A stretch of DNA of 64,000 nt from an uncultured Eubacteriales bacterium. Lineage in GTDB: Bacteria; Bacillota; Clostridia; Oscillospirales; CAG-272. The DNA is taken from NCBI GenBank assembly GCA_934373635.1, contig CAKROZ010000009.1:1-64000 (forward strand). Reading direction: 5' to 3'. The number at the start of each line of letters is the position of its first letter. Positions within the stretch are counted from its first letter, which is position 1. This document shows positions 25,499 through 33,831 of the stretch, piece by piece. The position numbers and the translations under genes are program-made. Below the pieces are notes generated by a model that searched no databases, had not been told where the DNA came from, and saw only the letters and a list, made by a program, of their open reading frames with translations.

Positions 25499-26028
25499 TT
25501 TGCGAGCAACGCGTTGTCCGTCAGCGCACGGAACGCGTCCTTGATGGCGTTACGGAAGGCGGTCGAGGAATAGGTGACGCCCGCGACGAGCTTTACGCCC
25601 TTAAGGGATTCATCCTTCCCGACATAGATTTCGGGATAAGTCTCCTTGCCGAAATCCTTCGATTCGGAATAGGAGGTTAAGAGCACGCCCGTAATCTTTC
25701 CGTCGCTTCCGATGCCGACGGTGATGTTCATCGGCTCGCCCGCCGAGGTGTATTGCGAGGTCGTCGAAAGGAGGAGGACATACCCCCGTCCCTCGCTCTC
25801 GCGGTAGACGCTCTTCACCGTGTCGGGCAGGGTCAGCCCCTCGAGTGCGGTGAAGTCCGCGCCGTCCTTCATGACGACGCGCAGGGATTCCATCTCTTTT
25901 TTGTGTGCGTTTTCTTCCACGATCGGAGCGGTGAAGAGGTTCACAACAGCGAGTGCCAGTGCCACCATGAGACAGATGGAGGTCAGAACGATGGCAGGCA
26001 TGAATTTCGTCTTTTGTGCTTCCGTCAT
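25495..26028 (-). CDS. rnfG: Rnf complex subunit RnfG (flavoprotein)
   Basis: The 177-residue protein has a single N-terminal membrane helix (about 10-33) and an exported FMN-binding domain. RnfG carries FMN covalently on Thr in an SGAT motif; here the corresponding segment reads AGVTYSS with Thr152, so the acceptor Thr is kept but the surrounding residues differ. It overlaps rnfD and rnfE by four bases. Confidence 0.92.
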   Translation of the reverse strand: MTEAQKTKFMPAIVLTSICLMVALALAVVNLFTAPIVEENAHKKEMESLRVVMKDGADFTALEGLTLPDTVKSVYRESEGRGYVLLLSTTSQYTSAGEPMNITVGIGSDGKITGVLLTSYSESKDFGKETYPEIYVGKDESLKGVKLVAGVTYSSTAFRNAIKDAFRALTDNALLAK

Positions 26029-26960
26029 TTCTTTGCACCTCCGAGCGGACGCTTTGCCGTCCGGTTCTCAATATAGGGAGAGAGGATGTTCATGAAGAGA
26101 ATAGCGAAGGACACCCCCTCGGGATAGGAGCCGAAGAAGCGGATGAGGCAGGTGATGAGTCCGCACCCGAAGGCGAAGACCACACGTCCGAGCTTGTTGA
26201 TCGGCCCCGTTACGTAATCGGTCGCCATGAAGATTGCGCCGATGAGAAGTCCGCCCGCCAAGATTTCGTAAAGCGCGAGCAGGGCGTCTCCCGTGACGCA
26301 GAGGGAAAAGAGATACACCGTGCCGACGAAGGTCGCGGGCACGTACCAGTCAATCACTCCGCGCACGACGAGGTAGACAAAGCCGAGGAGAAGGGCGATT
26401 GCGCAGGTTTCCCCCATCGCGCCGCCGCGAATGCCGAGGAACATGTCCCCGATGCTCGGAAGGGAAGCCGAGCCGCCCGCGAGGATCTTTCCGATGCTCT
26501 CAAGGGGCGTCGCGCTTGCCTCGAGGTCGAGGGGCATGGTGCCGCCGCCCGCCTCGGAGAAGGCAATCAGCATGAAAATTCTGCCCGTGATCGCGGGGTT
26601 CGCGAAGTTACAGCCGAGCCCGCCGAACAGGCACTTGACCACGAGGATCGAGAACACCGCGCCGATGACACACTGCCACACGGGCACGTCGGCGTGAATG
26701 TTCAGCGCGAGGAGCAGACCCGTTACGACGGCGGAAAGGTCGTCGACCGTCTGTTTTTTCTTTGTCACGAGGTTGAAAAGATATTCCGTCAGCACCGCCG
26801 TCGCCACACAGGCGAAAATAATCACAAAGGCGGAGAGCCCGAACAGTACGACCGCCGCGATCGTCGCGGGGGCAAGGGCGATGAGCACGTCCCCCATCAG
26901 GCGGCGCGTCGTTACGGACGAGCGGATGTGCGGAGAGGAAGATACAACAAGCTTTTCCAT
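26025..26960 (-). CDS. rnfD: Rnf complex subunit RnfD
   Basis: The 311-residue integral membrane protein starts SSPHIRSSVTTRRLMGDVLI, as expected for RnfD/NqrB. The flavinylation site SATP appears in LEASATPLES near residue 145. FATDYVTGP and later NILSPYIENR are family landmarks. It is part of the ion-conducting membrane core. Confidence 0.94.
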   Translation of the reverse strand: MEKLVVSSSPHIRSSVTTRRLMGDVLIALAPATIAAVVLFGLSAFVIIFACVATAVLTEYLFNLVTKKKQTVDDLSAVVTGLLLALNIHADVPVWQCVIGAVFSILVVKCLFGGLGCNFANPAITGRIFMLIAFSEAGGGTMPLDLEASATPLESIGKILAGGSASLPSIGDMFLGIRGGAMGETCAIALLLGFVYLVVRGVIDWYVPATFVGTVYLFSLCVTGDALLALYEILAGGLLIGAIFMATDYVTGPINKLGRVVFAFGCGLITCLIRFFGSYPEGVSFAILFMNILSPYIENRTAKRPLGGAKK

Positions 26961-26973
26961 GAAATTCCTTCCT

Positions 26974-28311
26974 TTACTTCAGCGTGTCTTGATGCGCCTT
27001 GTATTCGCGCAGGGCGGCTTTCGCGAGGCGGTTCGTCGCGACGAGCGGGCGCTTCGCGGGGCAGACATAGGAGCAACAGCCGCATTCGATGCAGAGATTG
27101 ATCTTCGCCTCCTCGAGCCTTGCGGCGCGGTCGGCGGCGTCCTCTATGTTCATCGCGCGGGCGTAGAGCGTGGGATTCAGATGCATCGGGCAGTTGTCGA
27201 CGCATCTGCCGCAGTGGATGCAGGCGGTCGATTCGGGGAGCCTTGCGTCCTTTGTATCGAGGACGGTCAGGGCGTTCGTCGTTTTCAGCACGGGGTCGAG
27301 GGTCGAGCACACCGCGACGCCCATCATCGGACCGCCGAGCAGAATCTTGCCGACGGGCTTCGAGGTGCCGCCCGCAAATTCGATCACGTCGCCGATGCTC
27401 GCCCCGACGGGAACGATGACGTTTTTCGGTTCCTTCACGGCGGAGCCGTCCACCGTCACACACTTTTCGACAAGTGGCATGCCGCTCTCGAAATACTTTG
27501 CGAGGAAGGCAAGCGAGGTGATGTTGATGACGAGGGCACCGACGTCGGCGGGGAGCTTTCCTTCGGGGACGACCCGTCCCGTCGTGTTGTAGATCAGAAT
27601 TTTTTCGCCGCCCTGCGGATAGGTGTCGGGCAGGGAAACGACGCGCACCTTCGCCTCCGAGGAGAAGATCTCCTCCATCTTGGCGATGGCGTCGGGCTTG
27701 TTCTTCTCGATGCCGATGAGGAATTTCTTCGCGGGCACGTAGGTCATGAGAAGCTTCATCCCGCGATAGACGTAGCCGCTCTCGAAGAGCATTGTATGCG
27801 TATCCGAGGTGATATACGGCTCACATTCCGCCGCGTTGATAATCACCGTGTCGATGAGTCCCTTCTTCACCGCGTCGAGCTTGACCTGTGTCGGGAAGCC
27901 CGCGCCGCCGAGACCGACGAGTCCGCTCTCCCGCACCGCGGCGGAAAAGCCGTCGAAATCGGAAACGGAGGGAGGCGCGAGCTTCTCGTCGGGCGTCATC
28001 TGCCCGTCCGAGGCAATGCGGATGGCATCGACGGTGCGTCCGCCCGAGGTGAGGTAGGGTTCGATCTTCGCCACGGTACCCGAGACCGAGGCATAGACGG
28101 GGGAAGAGACGTAGCCCGAAGCCTCCGCAATCTTCTGCCCGACCTTCACCGTGTCGCCGACCCTGACAATCGGGGTGGCGGGTGCGCCGATGTGCTGGGA
28201 GAGCAGAATCAGGACCTCTGCGGGCGGCGTCATGCGCACCGCGCGGGAATGGGCGGTCGCCTTTTTGTGGGGAAGGCGCGTTTTACCGAGCTTGAAAAAC
28301 GGCATGTTCAT
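26974..28311 (-). CDS. rnfC: Rnf complex subunit RnfC (NADH-side Fe-S/FMN)
   Basis: The start at 28311 (MNMPFFKLGKTRLPHKK) gives 445 residues, the usual length; the frame is open further upstream but without family similarity. It has the GVGGAGFPT-like nucleotide/FMN loop (SGLVGLGGAGFPTQVKL), a SLBB segment and two 4Fe-4S motifs, CIHCGRCVDNCP and CIECGCCSYVCP. It delivers electrons to NAD+. It is the first gene of the rnfCDGEAB operon. Confidence 0.94.
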   Translation of the reverse strand: MNMPFFKLGKTRLPHKKATAHSRAVRMTPPAEVLILLSQHIGAPATPIVRVGDTVKVGQKIAEASGYVSSPVYASVSGTVAKIEPYLTSGGRTVDAIRIASDGQMTPDEKLAPPSVSDFDGFSAAVRESGLVGLGGAGFPTQVKLDAVKKGLIDTVIINAAECEPYITSDTHTMLFESGYVYRGMKLLMTYVPAKKFLIGIEKNKPDAIAKMEEIFSSEAKVRVVSLPDTYPQGGEKILIYNTTGRVVPEGKLPADVGALVINITSLAFLAKYFESGMPLVEKCVTVDGSAVKEPKNVIVPVGASIGDVIEFAGGTSKPVGKILLGGPMMGVAVCSTLDPVLKTTNALTVLDTKDARLPESTACIHCGRCVDNCPMHLNPTLYARAMNIEDAADRAARLEEAKINLCIECGCCSYVCPAKRPLVATNRLAKAALREYKAHQDTLK

Positions 28312-28740
28312 GACCGAGGGAGCAAGGCGCTCTCGCGCGGACTCCCTTTCCTTTCTCGTTGTTACATGAAAAATTTTTACATGGGAAAAAGACAAGCCGA
28401 CAAGATCTCTCGTACCCTCCGGAAAAGGGCAGACTTCCGAACCGCGGAGGCGGAGAGGGAAAACCCACAGTGTCGTCAAAGCAGACGGGTCTGCCTTGCC
28501 GCCGCAGCAGGCGGCGGGGAGAGCCTCACCGTAGCGCCGAGTCGGCGGGCTTTCGCTAACGCAGAGCGCGGAGCGAAAAGATCCCACCGTGACCGCAGAG
28601 CGGTCGGCGCTTCCTATAGCGCGGTACGCCGTAGAGATCGCGACAGCCGCCTTGCGCGGGCGGAGGAGAGCCGGACATCGGCAGGGCGCGGCTTCGCCGT
28701 TTTTGCGAAGGGACGCTTTGCGGATGTCCGTCGGTTTGTT
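28312..28740 (-). other. Long (~430 nt) GC-rich leader of the rnf operon
   Basis: The only promoter seen upstream of rnfC lies at 28747-28775, leaving an untranslated region of ~430 nt rich in short inverted repeats. I could not match it to a known riboswitch, and no supportable gene lies in it. An unusual leader peptide or regulatory RNA is possible. Confidence 0.4.
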
Positions 28741-28746
28741 ACCTTT

Positions 28747-28775
28747 ATTATAATATATTATTCCGCATCTGTCAA
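28747..28775 (-). promoter_or_regulatory. Promoter for the rnf operon
   Basis: Reverse strand TTGACA (28775-28770), 17-bp spacer, TATAAT (28752-28747). An excellent match to the vegetative consensus. Confidence 0.8.
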
Positions 28776-28984
28776 GGAATTTTCCGAATTTCCCGAATTT
28801 TCTTGACGTTAGTCAAAGGTAACTCTTGAGCGCAGAATCCGCCGTCCTTTGTTAAAAAATTATCAAAAACGGAAAGTATTCTTTACAAAAGAGGAGAAAA
28901 TCCGCGATTTTTCGCTCTCCCCTCACCGAGAATCGCACATTTTCTTGCGTGACGCCACACGATTTTTAGCTTCAAAAACAAAGA

Positions 28985-29015
28985 AAAAGAGACGCGGCGC
29001 GCCGCGTCTCTTTTT
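28985..29015. terminator. Bidirectional terminator
   Basis: AAAGAGACGCGGCG and its perfect complement form a palindrome flanked by A5 and T5, about 60 bases after the stop of the reductase gene that ends the acyl-chain cluster. Confidence 0.85.
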
Positions 29016-29077
29016 CGGGAGAGATTTTCGAAAACTTTCGAGAAAAAAGCATAAAATGTAAAGAAAAGTGTGGATTT

Positions 29078-29836
29078 TCAGCCTTTGCGAGTCGGTTCTT
29101 CTTCGGAAGAAGTACCCTTTTTCTCTTCCTTCTGCCAAAAGGCGGCGAGAAATTCCCTGTAGATACCTTCGGAGAAGGGCGGGCGGGCAAGCGCTCTCGT
29201 TTCTTCCTCGGTCAGCTCTCGCTCGGCAAAGGTACGCCCCGCGGCGCGGTATTTTTTCATCGCGCGGCGGAAGGCGGCGCTGTCCCCCGTGTCGACGAGC
29301 GTCTTGAGCTCGGGCGCGAGAATCGGCGTATAGCGGTCCCGCCCGAGGATGCAGTCAAGCTCATGGAGGAGGGGATCGTACACCCTCTCGGTGTCCGAAT
29401 AGGCACAGGAGGAGACCAGAACGAGCCGCTTCTCGGGGTGCGGAAAGCGGAAGCCGTGGAAGGACTCTCCCCCCTTCGGCGGGAGCTGTCCGCGGTAGGT
29501 GGACATCAGGGGAAGAAGACGGTCGACGAGCAGTTTCATCTCGCCCGGCATTCCGAAAAAGTAGAGAGGAAAGCTCACGACGAGGACGTCTGCCGAGAGA
29601 ATCTTCGCGGTCAGCGCGGGCACATCGTCCCCTGCGATCACGCACCGTCCCGCCGTCCGTCCCCAACAGGAAAGACAGCCGCGGCAGGGGGTCACGTGCA
29701 GGTCGGAGACGTTCACTGTCTCGAATTCGGCGTCGCACCCCTCGGCAAATCCCTCGCAGAATGTCTGCGTCACGACCATCGTCGAGGAGGCGGCACGGCG
29801 GGGACTGCCGTTGAGGATCAGTACGCGCCGACTCAT
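29078..29836 (-). CDS. NAD(P)H-dependent flavodoxin-fold oxidoreductase
   Basis: The start ATG 29836 overlaps the accA stop (ATGA), giving 252 residues. The flavodoxin-like fold begins RVLILNGSPRRAASST, the phosphate-binding loop for FMN, followed by CRGCLSCWG and VVSFPLYFFGMPGEMKLLVDR. This matches NADPH-dependent FMN reductase/iron-sulfur flavoprotein-type enzymes. Being translationally coupled to accA, it probably takes part in the acyl-chain pathway, perhaps as a reductase supplying reduced flavin. A role as an unconventional enoyl reductase is only a hypothesis. Confidence 0.82.
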   Translation of the reverse strand: MSRRVLILNGSPRRAASSTMVVTQTFCEGFAEGCDAEFETVNVSDLHVTPCRGCLSCWGRTAGRCVIAGDDVPALTAKILSADVLVVSFPLYFFGMPGEMKLLVDRLLPLMSTYRGQLPPKGGESFHGFRFPHPEKRLVLVSSCAYSDTERVYDPLLHELDCILGRDRYTPILAPELKTLVDTGDSAAFRRAMKKYRAAGRTFAERELTEEETRALARPPFSEGIYREFLAAFWQKEEKKGTSSEEEPTRKG

Positions 29837-30699
29837 GAGAAGAGACCGCGGCGCTTCTTCGCGGCGGCGCCATAGACGGGATATCTGCCGATCTTGCGGT
29901 ATTTTTCGTAACGCGCGGCGAGCAGACGGTCGGTGTCCTCGTGGGAGAGATGCGTCAGCTTGCCGTAGAGCTCGGAGGCGAGATGCGACATGAAGGTGTC
30001 GAGGAGCTCCCCTTCGGCAAAGCTCTCGGGTTCTTCGATGATGCGCTCCACGACCTCCATCTCCCACAGGTCGTGCGCGCCGAGCTTCAGATAGTCGGTG
30101 ACCTCGGGGGCGCGGGCGGGATCCTTAAAGAGAATGCTCGCGCAGGACTCGGGCGCAATGACCGAATAGTAGGCGTTTTCAAGCATCCATACCTCGTCCG
30201 CCACCGCGAGGGCAAGGGCACCGCCGCTCCCGCCCTCCCCGATCATCAGGGAAAGGGTGGGCGTCCTCACGGTGCCGAGCTCGAAAAGATTCTCGGCGAT
30301 TGCATCGCCGATGCCGCGCTCCTCCGCGCTCTTTCCGCAGCTTGCGCCCTGCGTGTCGACAAGAAAGATCACGGGGCGGGAAAACTTTTCCGCCTCCTTC
30401 GCGAGGCGGAGCGCCTTGCGGTACCCCTCGGGGCCGACAAAGCCGAAGTGGTGCCCCATGCGCCCGTAGGCGTCCTTGCCCTTTTCGATGCCGATGACCG
30501 TCACGGGCATGTCGAACAGGTGGGCGATACCCCCGACGATCGCGGGGTCGTCGCCGAAGCGGCGGTCGCCGTGAAGCTCGGTGAAATCGGTGAACATATG
30601 GCGGATGTAATCGGTGGCGGTGGCGCGGTGCGCACTGCGCGTCAGCCGAATTTTATCGTAGGCGGAGAGACGGCTCTCCGCGGTCGTAACGGTGTCCAT
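29833..30699 (-). CDS. accA: Acetyl-CoA carboxylase carboxyltransferase subunit alpha
   Basis: The 288-residue protein matches AccA across its carboxyltransferase domain (FTELHGDRRFGDDPAIVGG, FVDTQGA-like FLVDTQGASCGKSAEERG, GEGGSGGALALAVAD, VIAPESCASILFKD). With AccD it transfers the carboxyl group from carboxybiotin to acetyl-CoA, making malonyl-CoA. The biotin carrier (accB) and carboxylase (accC) genes are not in this cluster, so they must be elsewhere. It follows accD by 12 bases. Confidence 0.94.
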   Translation of the reverse strand: MDTVTTAESRLSAYDKIRLTRSAHRATATDYIRHMFTDFTELHGDRRFGDDPAIVGGIAHLFDMPVTVIGIEKGKDAYGRMGHHFGFVGPEGYRKALRLAKEAEKFSRPVIFLVDTQGASCGKSAEERGIGDAIAENLFELGTVRTPTLSLMIGEGGSGGALALAVADEVWMLENAYYSVIAPESCASILFKDPARAPEVTDYLKLGAHDLWEMEVVERIIEEPESFAEGELLDTFMSHLASELYGKLTHLSHEDTDRLLAARYEKYRKIGRYPVYGAAAKKRRGLFS

Positions 30700-30711
30700 G
30701 GTAGGCTCCTT

Positions 30712-31524
30712 TCAGTATCGTTCGTGGAAGGCGAGCATACGCGAAAGATAGGCGCGCTGTGCTTTTCTCTCCACGATGGCGTCGAGAAATCCCGTTTTCA
30801 GCCGGAATTCCGCACTCTGGAAATCGGGGGGCAGGGTCTCGCCCGTGTTCTGCTCGATCACGCGCTTACCCGCAAAGCCGATCTGCGCGCCCGGCTCCGC
30901 GATGATGACGTCCCCGAGACTCGCGAAGGAGGCAGTCAGCCCGCCCATCGTCGGGTCGGTGAGGCAGGAAAGATAGAAGAGCCCCGCGTCGCTGTGACGC
31001 TTGAGCGCCATCGAGACCTTCGCCATCTGCATGAGGGAGAGCACCCCCTCCTGCATCCGTGCACCGCCCGAGACGGTATAGCCGATGACAGGCAGGCGTC
31101 TCGCCGTCGCGTATTCGAAGAGCGCGGCAATGCGGTCGCCGACCACTGTCCCCATGCTCCCGAGCATGAAGTCGGGATTCATGATGAAAAGGCAGGCAGT
31201 ATATCCGCAGATCTTGGTTCTGCCGCAGAGGACGGCTTCGTTCTCGCCGCTCTTTTCCTTCGCCGCGGCGACCTTTTCGGGATAGGAGGGGAAGGAGATC
31301 GGATCGCCGACGACATCCTCACCGAACAGCTCGGAGAAAGTGTCGGTGTCCGAAAGGAATTCCGCGCGGATTCTTGCGGGCATCCGATAGTACGCGCCAC
31401 AGGACGGACAGAGGTAATAGGTGTCGAAAAGTTCCGCTTCTGTCGCTTCTTGTTTACATTTCGGACAGGCGACCCGCTTTTTTGAGCTTCGAATCGCCGA
31501 AAGCGTCGGGGTATGCTCGGACAT
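30712..31524 (-). CDS. accD: Acetyl-CoA carboxylase carboxyltransferase subunit beta
   Basis: The 270-residue protein opens with the AccD zinc ribbon (CPKCKQEATEAELFDT then CPSCGAYY, residues ~20-43). The carboxyltransferase domain follows, with GSMGTVVGDRI, SGGARMQEGVLSLMQMAK and LSCLTDPTMGGLTASFA. It forms the AccA2D2 carboxyltransferase. Its start directly abuts the fabD stop. Confidence 0.94.
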   Translation of the reverse strand: MSEHTPTLSAIRSSKKRVACPKCKQEATEAELFDTYYLCPSCGAYYRMPARIRAEFLSDTDTFSELFGEDVVGDPISFPSYPEKVAAAKEKSGENEAVLCGRTKICGYTACLFIMNPDFMLGSMGTVVGDRIAALFEYATARRLPVIGYTVSGGARMQEGVLSLMQMAKVSMALKRHSDAGLFYLSCLTDPTMGGLTASFASLGDVIIAEPGAQIGFAGKRVIEQNTGETLPPDFQSAEFRLKTGFLDAIVERKAQRAYLSRMLAFHERY

Positions 31525-32453
31525 TATTCTTCTCCTTTCAGGGCATTTACGGTGCTCTCGAGAGAGGGGACGTCGGTCACGGTGAAGAGACGCGCCTCGG
31601 GGAGCGTGCGCTTGGCAAAGCCCGTGAGCGTCCCTCCCGCGCCGACCTCGACGAAGGTGTCGATGCCCGCGGCGGACATATTTTTGAGGATGGCTTCAAA
31701 GCGGACGGGGGAGTCGACCTGCTTCGCGACTCTCTCGCGGATGCCTTCGGCATCGTCGGGGTAGGGCTCGCCCGTCAGGTCGGCGTAAAGGGGAAGCATC
31801 GGCGCATGTACCGTCATGCCCGCGAGCGCGTCGCGGAGCACCGGCTCCGCCTCCGCCATGAAGGGGGTATGGAAGGCGCCCGCTACCGCGAGCTTCACCG
31901 CTCTGCCCCCGATGGCTTTCACATCCTCGCAGAGGGCGTTCACCGCGCCGACCTCGCCCGCGCAGGCGATCTGCCCCGGGCAGTTGTAATTGACGGGAGT
32001 CACCCCGGGGTGACGGCGGCAGACATCCTCCACGGTGGCGGCATCCAGTTTCAGCACCGCCGCCATGGCACCGGGGTAGCGTGTCGACAGCTCCGCCATC
32101 TTGCGCGAGCGGGCGAGCACGAGGGAAAAGGCGTCCTCGACCGAAAGGATGCCCGTATAGGCGAGCGCGGGGATCTCCCCGAGAGAGAATCCCGCGGCGG
32201 CGTCCGCGAGGATGCCCCGAGCGCGGAGCTCTTCGGCAAAGGCAAGCCCCGTGAGGAAGAGCGCGGGCTGCGCATGTTCGGTGCGGGTGAGCGTCGCGTC
32301 ATCCCCCGAAAAGAGGGTGTCGAGAAGCCCCGGGAGAGCTTTCTCTCCCGCGTCGAAGAGCGCGCGTGCGTTCTCCGAGGAGAGGTAGAGATCACGACCC
32401 ATGCCGACGCGCTGTGCGCCCTGCCCGCAAAAGAGGACGGCAAGCTTACTCAT
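31524..32453 (-). CDS. fabD: Malonyl-CoA:ACP transacylase
   Basis: The start is placed at 32453 (SKLAVLFCGQGAQ), with GGAGG nine bases upstream inside the fabZ end; this gives 309 residues, the FabD norm. GQGAQ near residue 10 forms the oxyanion hole, and the nucleophile Ser90 lies in GFSLGE. It loads malonyl units onto the ACP encoded in the same cluster. Confidence 0.92.
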   Translation of the reverse strand: MSKLAVLFCGQGAQRVGMGRDLYLSSENARALFDAGEKALPGLLDTLFSGDDATLTRTEHAQPALFLTGLAFAEELRARGILADAAAGFSLGEIPALAYTGILSVEDAFSLVLARSRKMAELSTRYPGAMAAVLKLDAATVEDVCRRHPGVTPVNYNCPGQIACAGEVGAVNALCEDVKAIGGRAVKLAVAGAFHTPFMAEAEPVLRDALAGMTVHAPMLPLYADLTGEPYPDDAEGIRERVAKQVDSPVRFEAILKNMSAAGIDTFVEVGAGGTLTGFAKRTLPEARLFTVTDVPSLESTVNALKGEE

Positions 32454-32919
32454 GCTCTTTGCCCTCCGTTTCTTCCTCTTCGGCAAAGACGCGGGACTTC
32501 GGCACCGAGGTGAAGGTCAGCGCCCCCTTGGCGCGTACCTCGCCCTCGACACGCACCACGGCGTCGAAGGAGATGAGCGCGCCGGCGTCGCGCGTCTTTT
32601 TGACGGAGATCTCCATGCGGTCGCCCGGGATCACCGACTTCATGAATTTGAAATTGTCGATCTTCAAAAGCACCCACAGCACCTCCTCACTCGGCGACAG
32701 GTCGACGACGAGGGAGCAGAGCTGGGCGCACGCCTCGGTGATGAGCACACCGGGGAGGATGGGCGCGTTCGGAAAATGCCCGACGAAATAGGGCTCGTTG
32801 ACCGAGACGCACTTGATGCCGACGGCGGATTCGGAGGGCGTCCATTCGAGCACTCGCTCGATCATCTGAAAGGGCGGACGCTGTTTCAGCCTACGGTTGA
32901 CTTCCATGATATTCATCAT
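32446..32919 (-). CDS. fabZ: 3-hydroxyacyl-ACP dehydratase FabZ
   Basis: The 157-residue hot-dog fold protein has the catalytic His48 in GHFPNAPILPG and Glu62 in TEACAQ, as in FabZ. It dehydrates beta-hydroxyacyl-ACP to the trans-2-enoyl form. It overlaps fabG by four bases and fabD by eight. With KR and DH present and no enoyl reductase in the cluster, double bonds could be retained. Confidence 0.93.
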   Translation of the reverse strand: MMNIMEVNRRLKQRPPFQMIERVLEWTPSESAVGIKCVSVNEPYFVGHFPNAPILPGVLITEACAQLCSLVVDLSPSEEVLWVLLKIDNFKFMKSVIPGDRMEISVKKTRDAGALISFDAVVRVEGEVRAKGALTFTSVPKSRVFAEEEETEGKEHE

Positions 32920-33647
32920 AGCGAGATCCCTCCGTCCAGTGTCAGCACCTGTCCCGTCATGTAGGAAAACGCGTCCGACGCGAGGGCAGAGACGGCGGCG
33001 GCGACCTCCTCGGGCTTGCCGAAGCGGTGCATCGGGATGGCGGCGAGGTATTCCGTCTTTTTCTCCTCGGGGAGCGCGCGGATCATGTCCGTCTCGATGA
33101 ACCCGGGGGCGAGCGCGTTGACGCGGATGCCCTTCGGGGACAGCTCCTTTGCGAGCACGCGGGTCATGGAATTGACCGCACCCTTCGTTGCACTGTAAAC
33201 GCTCTGCCCCGCGAGGGCGAGCTCACCGCTGACCGAGGACATGTTGAGGATCACGCCGCGACGGCGGCGGAACATTTTGAGCGCCACGGCTTGGGCGCAA
33301 AAGAAGTATCCCTTGACATTCAGCGACAGACATTTGTCGAGCGTATCGGGATTCATCATCAGAAGATATTCGTCCTTCACCAGTCCCGCATTGTTGACGA
33401 GCAGGTCGATCTGACCATAGGTTTTGTCAACCAATGTTACCATTTCGCGTACTTCGTCGGGGCTTGACACGTCGGCTTTGCAGATCATGCCATCCCCGCC
33501 CGCGGCACGGATCTCCTCCAGTGCCGAGAGCGCTTCCGCCTCGCTGTGACTGTAATTGACGACGACGGTGTACCCGTCCGCCGCGAGACGAAGCGCGCAC
33601 GCGCGCCCGATGCCGCGGGAGGCACCCGTAATCAAAGCAACTTTCAT
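32916..33647 (-). CDS. fabG: 3-oxoacyl-ACP reductase FabG
   Basis: The 243-residue SDR has GASRGIG at 7-13, NNAG near 86-89, the catalytic YSATK near 150-154 and the FabG ending GQVLTLDGGI. It reduces beta-ketoacyl-ACP with NADPH. It is the first gene after the hairpin at 33791-33824 that separates it from the ketosynthase gene; no strong promoter of its own was seen in the gap. Confidence 0.92.
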   Translation of the reverse strand: MKVALITGASRGIGRACALRLAADGYTVVVNYSHSEAEALSALEEIRAAGGDGMICKADVSSPDEVREMVTLVDKTYGQIDLLVNNAGLVKDEYLLMMNPDTLDKCLSLNVKGYFFCAQAVALKMFRRRRGVILNMSSVSGELALAGQSVYSATKGAVNSMTRVLAKELSPKGIRVNALAPGFIETDMIRALPEEKKTEYLAAIPMHRFGKPEEVAAAVSALASDAFSYMTGQVLTLDGGISL

Positions 33648-33756
33648 ACATTCTCCGATCCGCCGCCATAGGCGGCAAAGATTAGTAAAAACTCTCCGAG
33701 CTATCGGAAGCTCAATGCCTTCGTCCTCTCAAAAAGAAGAAGGTGAGGAGTAAAAA

Positions 33757-33784
33757 TAATTCATCATTCATCATTCATAATTTT
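33757..33784. repeat. AT-rich octad repeat
   Basis: AATTCATCATTCATCATTCA followed by TAATTTTC, in the fabG-ketosynthase gap; same family as the other gene-end repeats. Confidence 0.75.
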
Positions 33785-33790
33785 CGAAAA

Positions 33791-33824
33791 GGAGTCGGAA
33801 GTCCCGAAGGCTCTGTCCGACTCC
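33791..33824 (-). terminator. Hairpin between ketosynthase and fabG genes
   Basis: Arms GGAGTCGGA and TCCGACTCC, followed on the reverse strand by a T-rich stretch. It lies eight bases after the ketosynthase stop and may cause partial termination, setting a higher level of ACP and ketosynthase than of the downstream enzymes. Confidence 0.6.
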
Positions 33825-33831
33825 AAAGAAA

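Noticed and set aside
28312..28740. Cobalamin riboswitch in the rnf leader
   Set aside because: A CACTGTGGG stretch loosely resembles a part of the B12 box, but the remaining conserved elements are absent.
26698..28806. 702-residue forward frame opposite rnfC/rnfD
   Set aside because: Antisense shadow; the reverse strand encodes complete Rnf subunits with all cofactor motifs.
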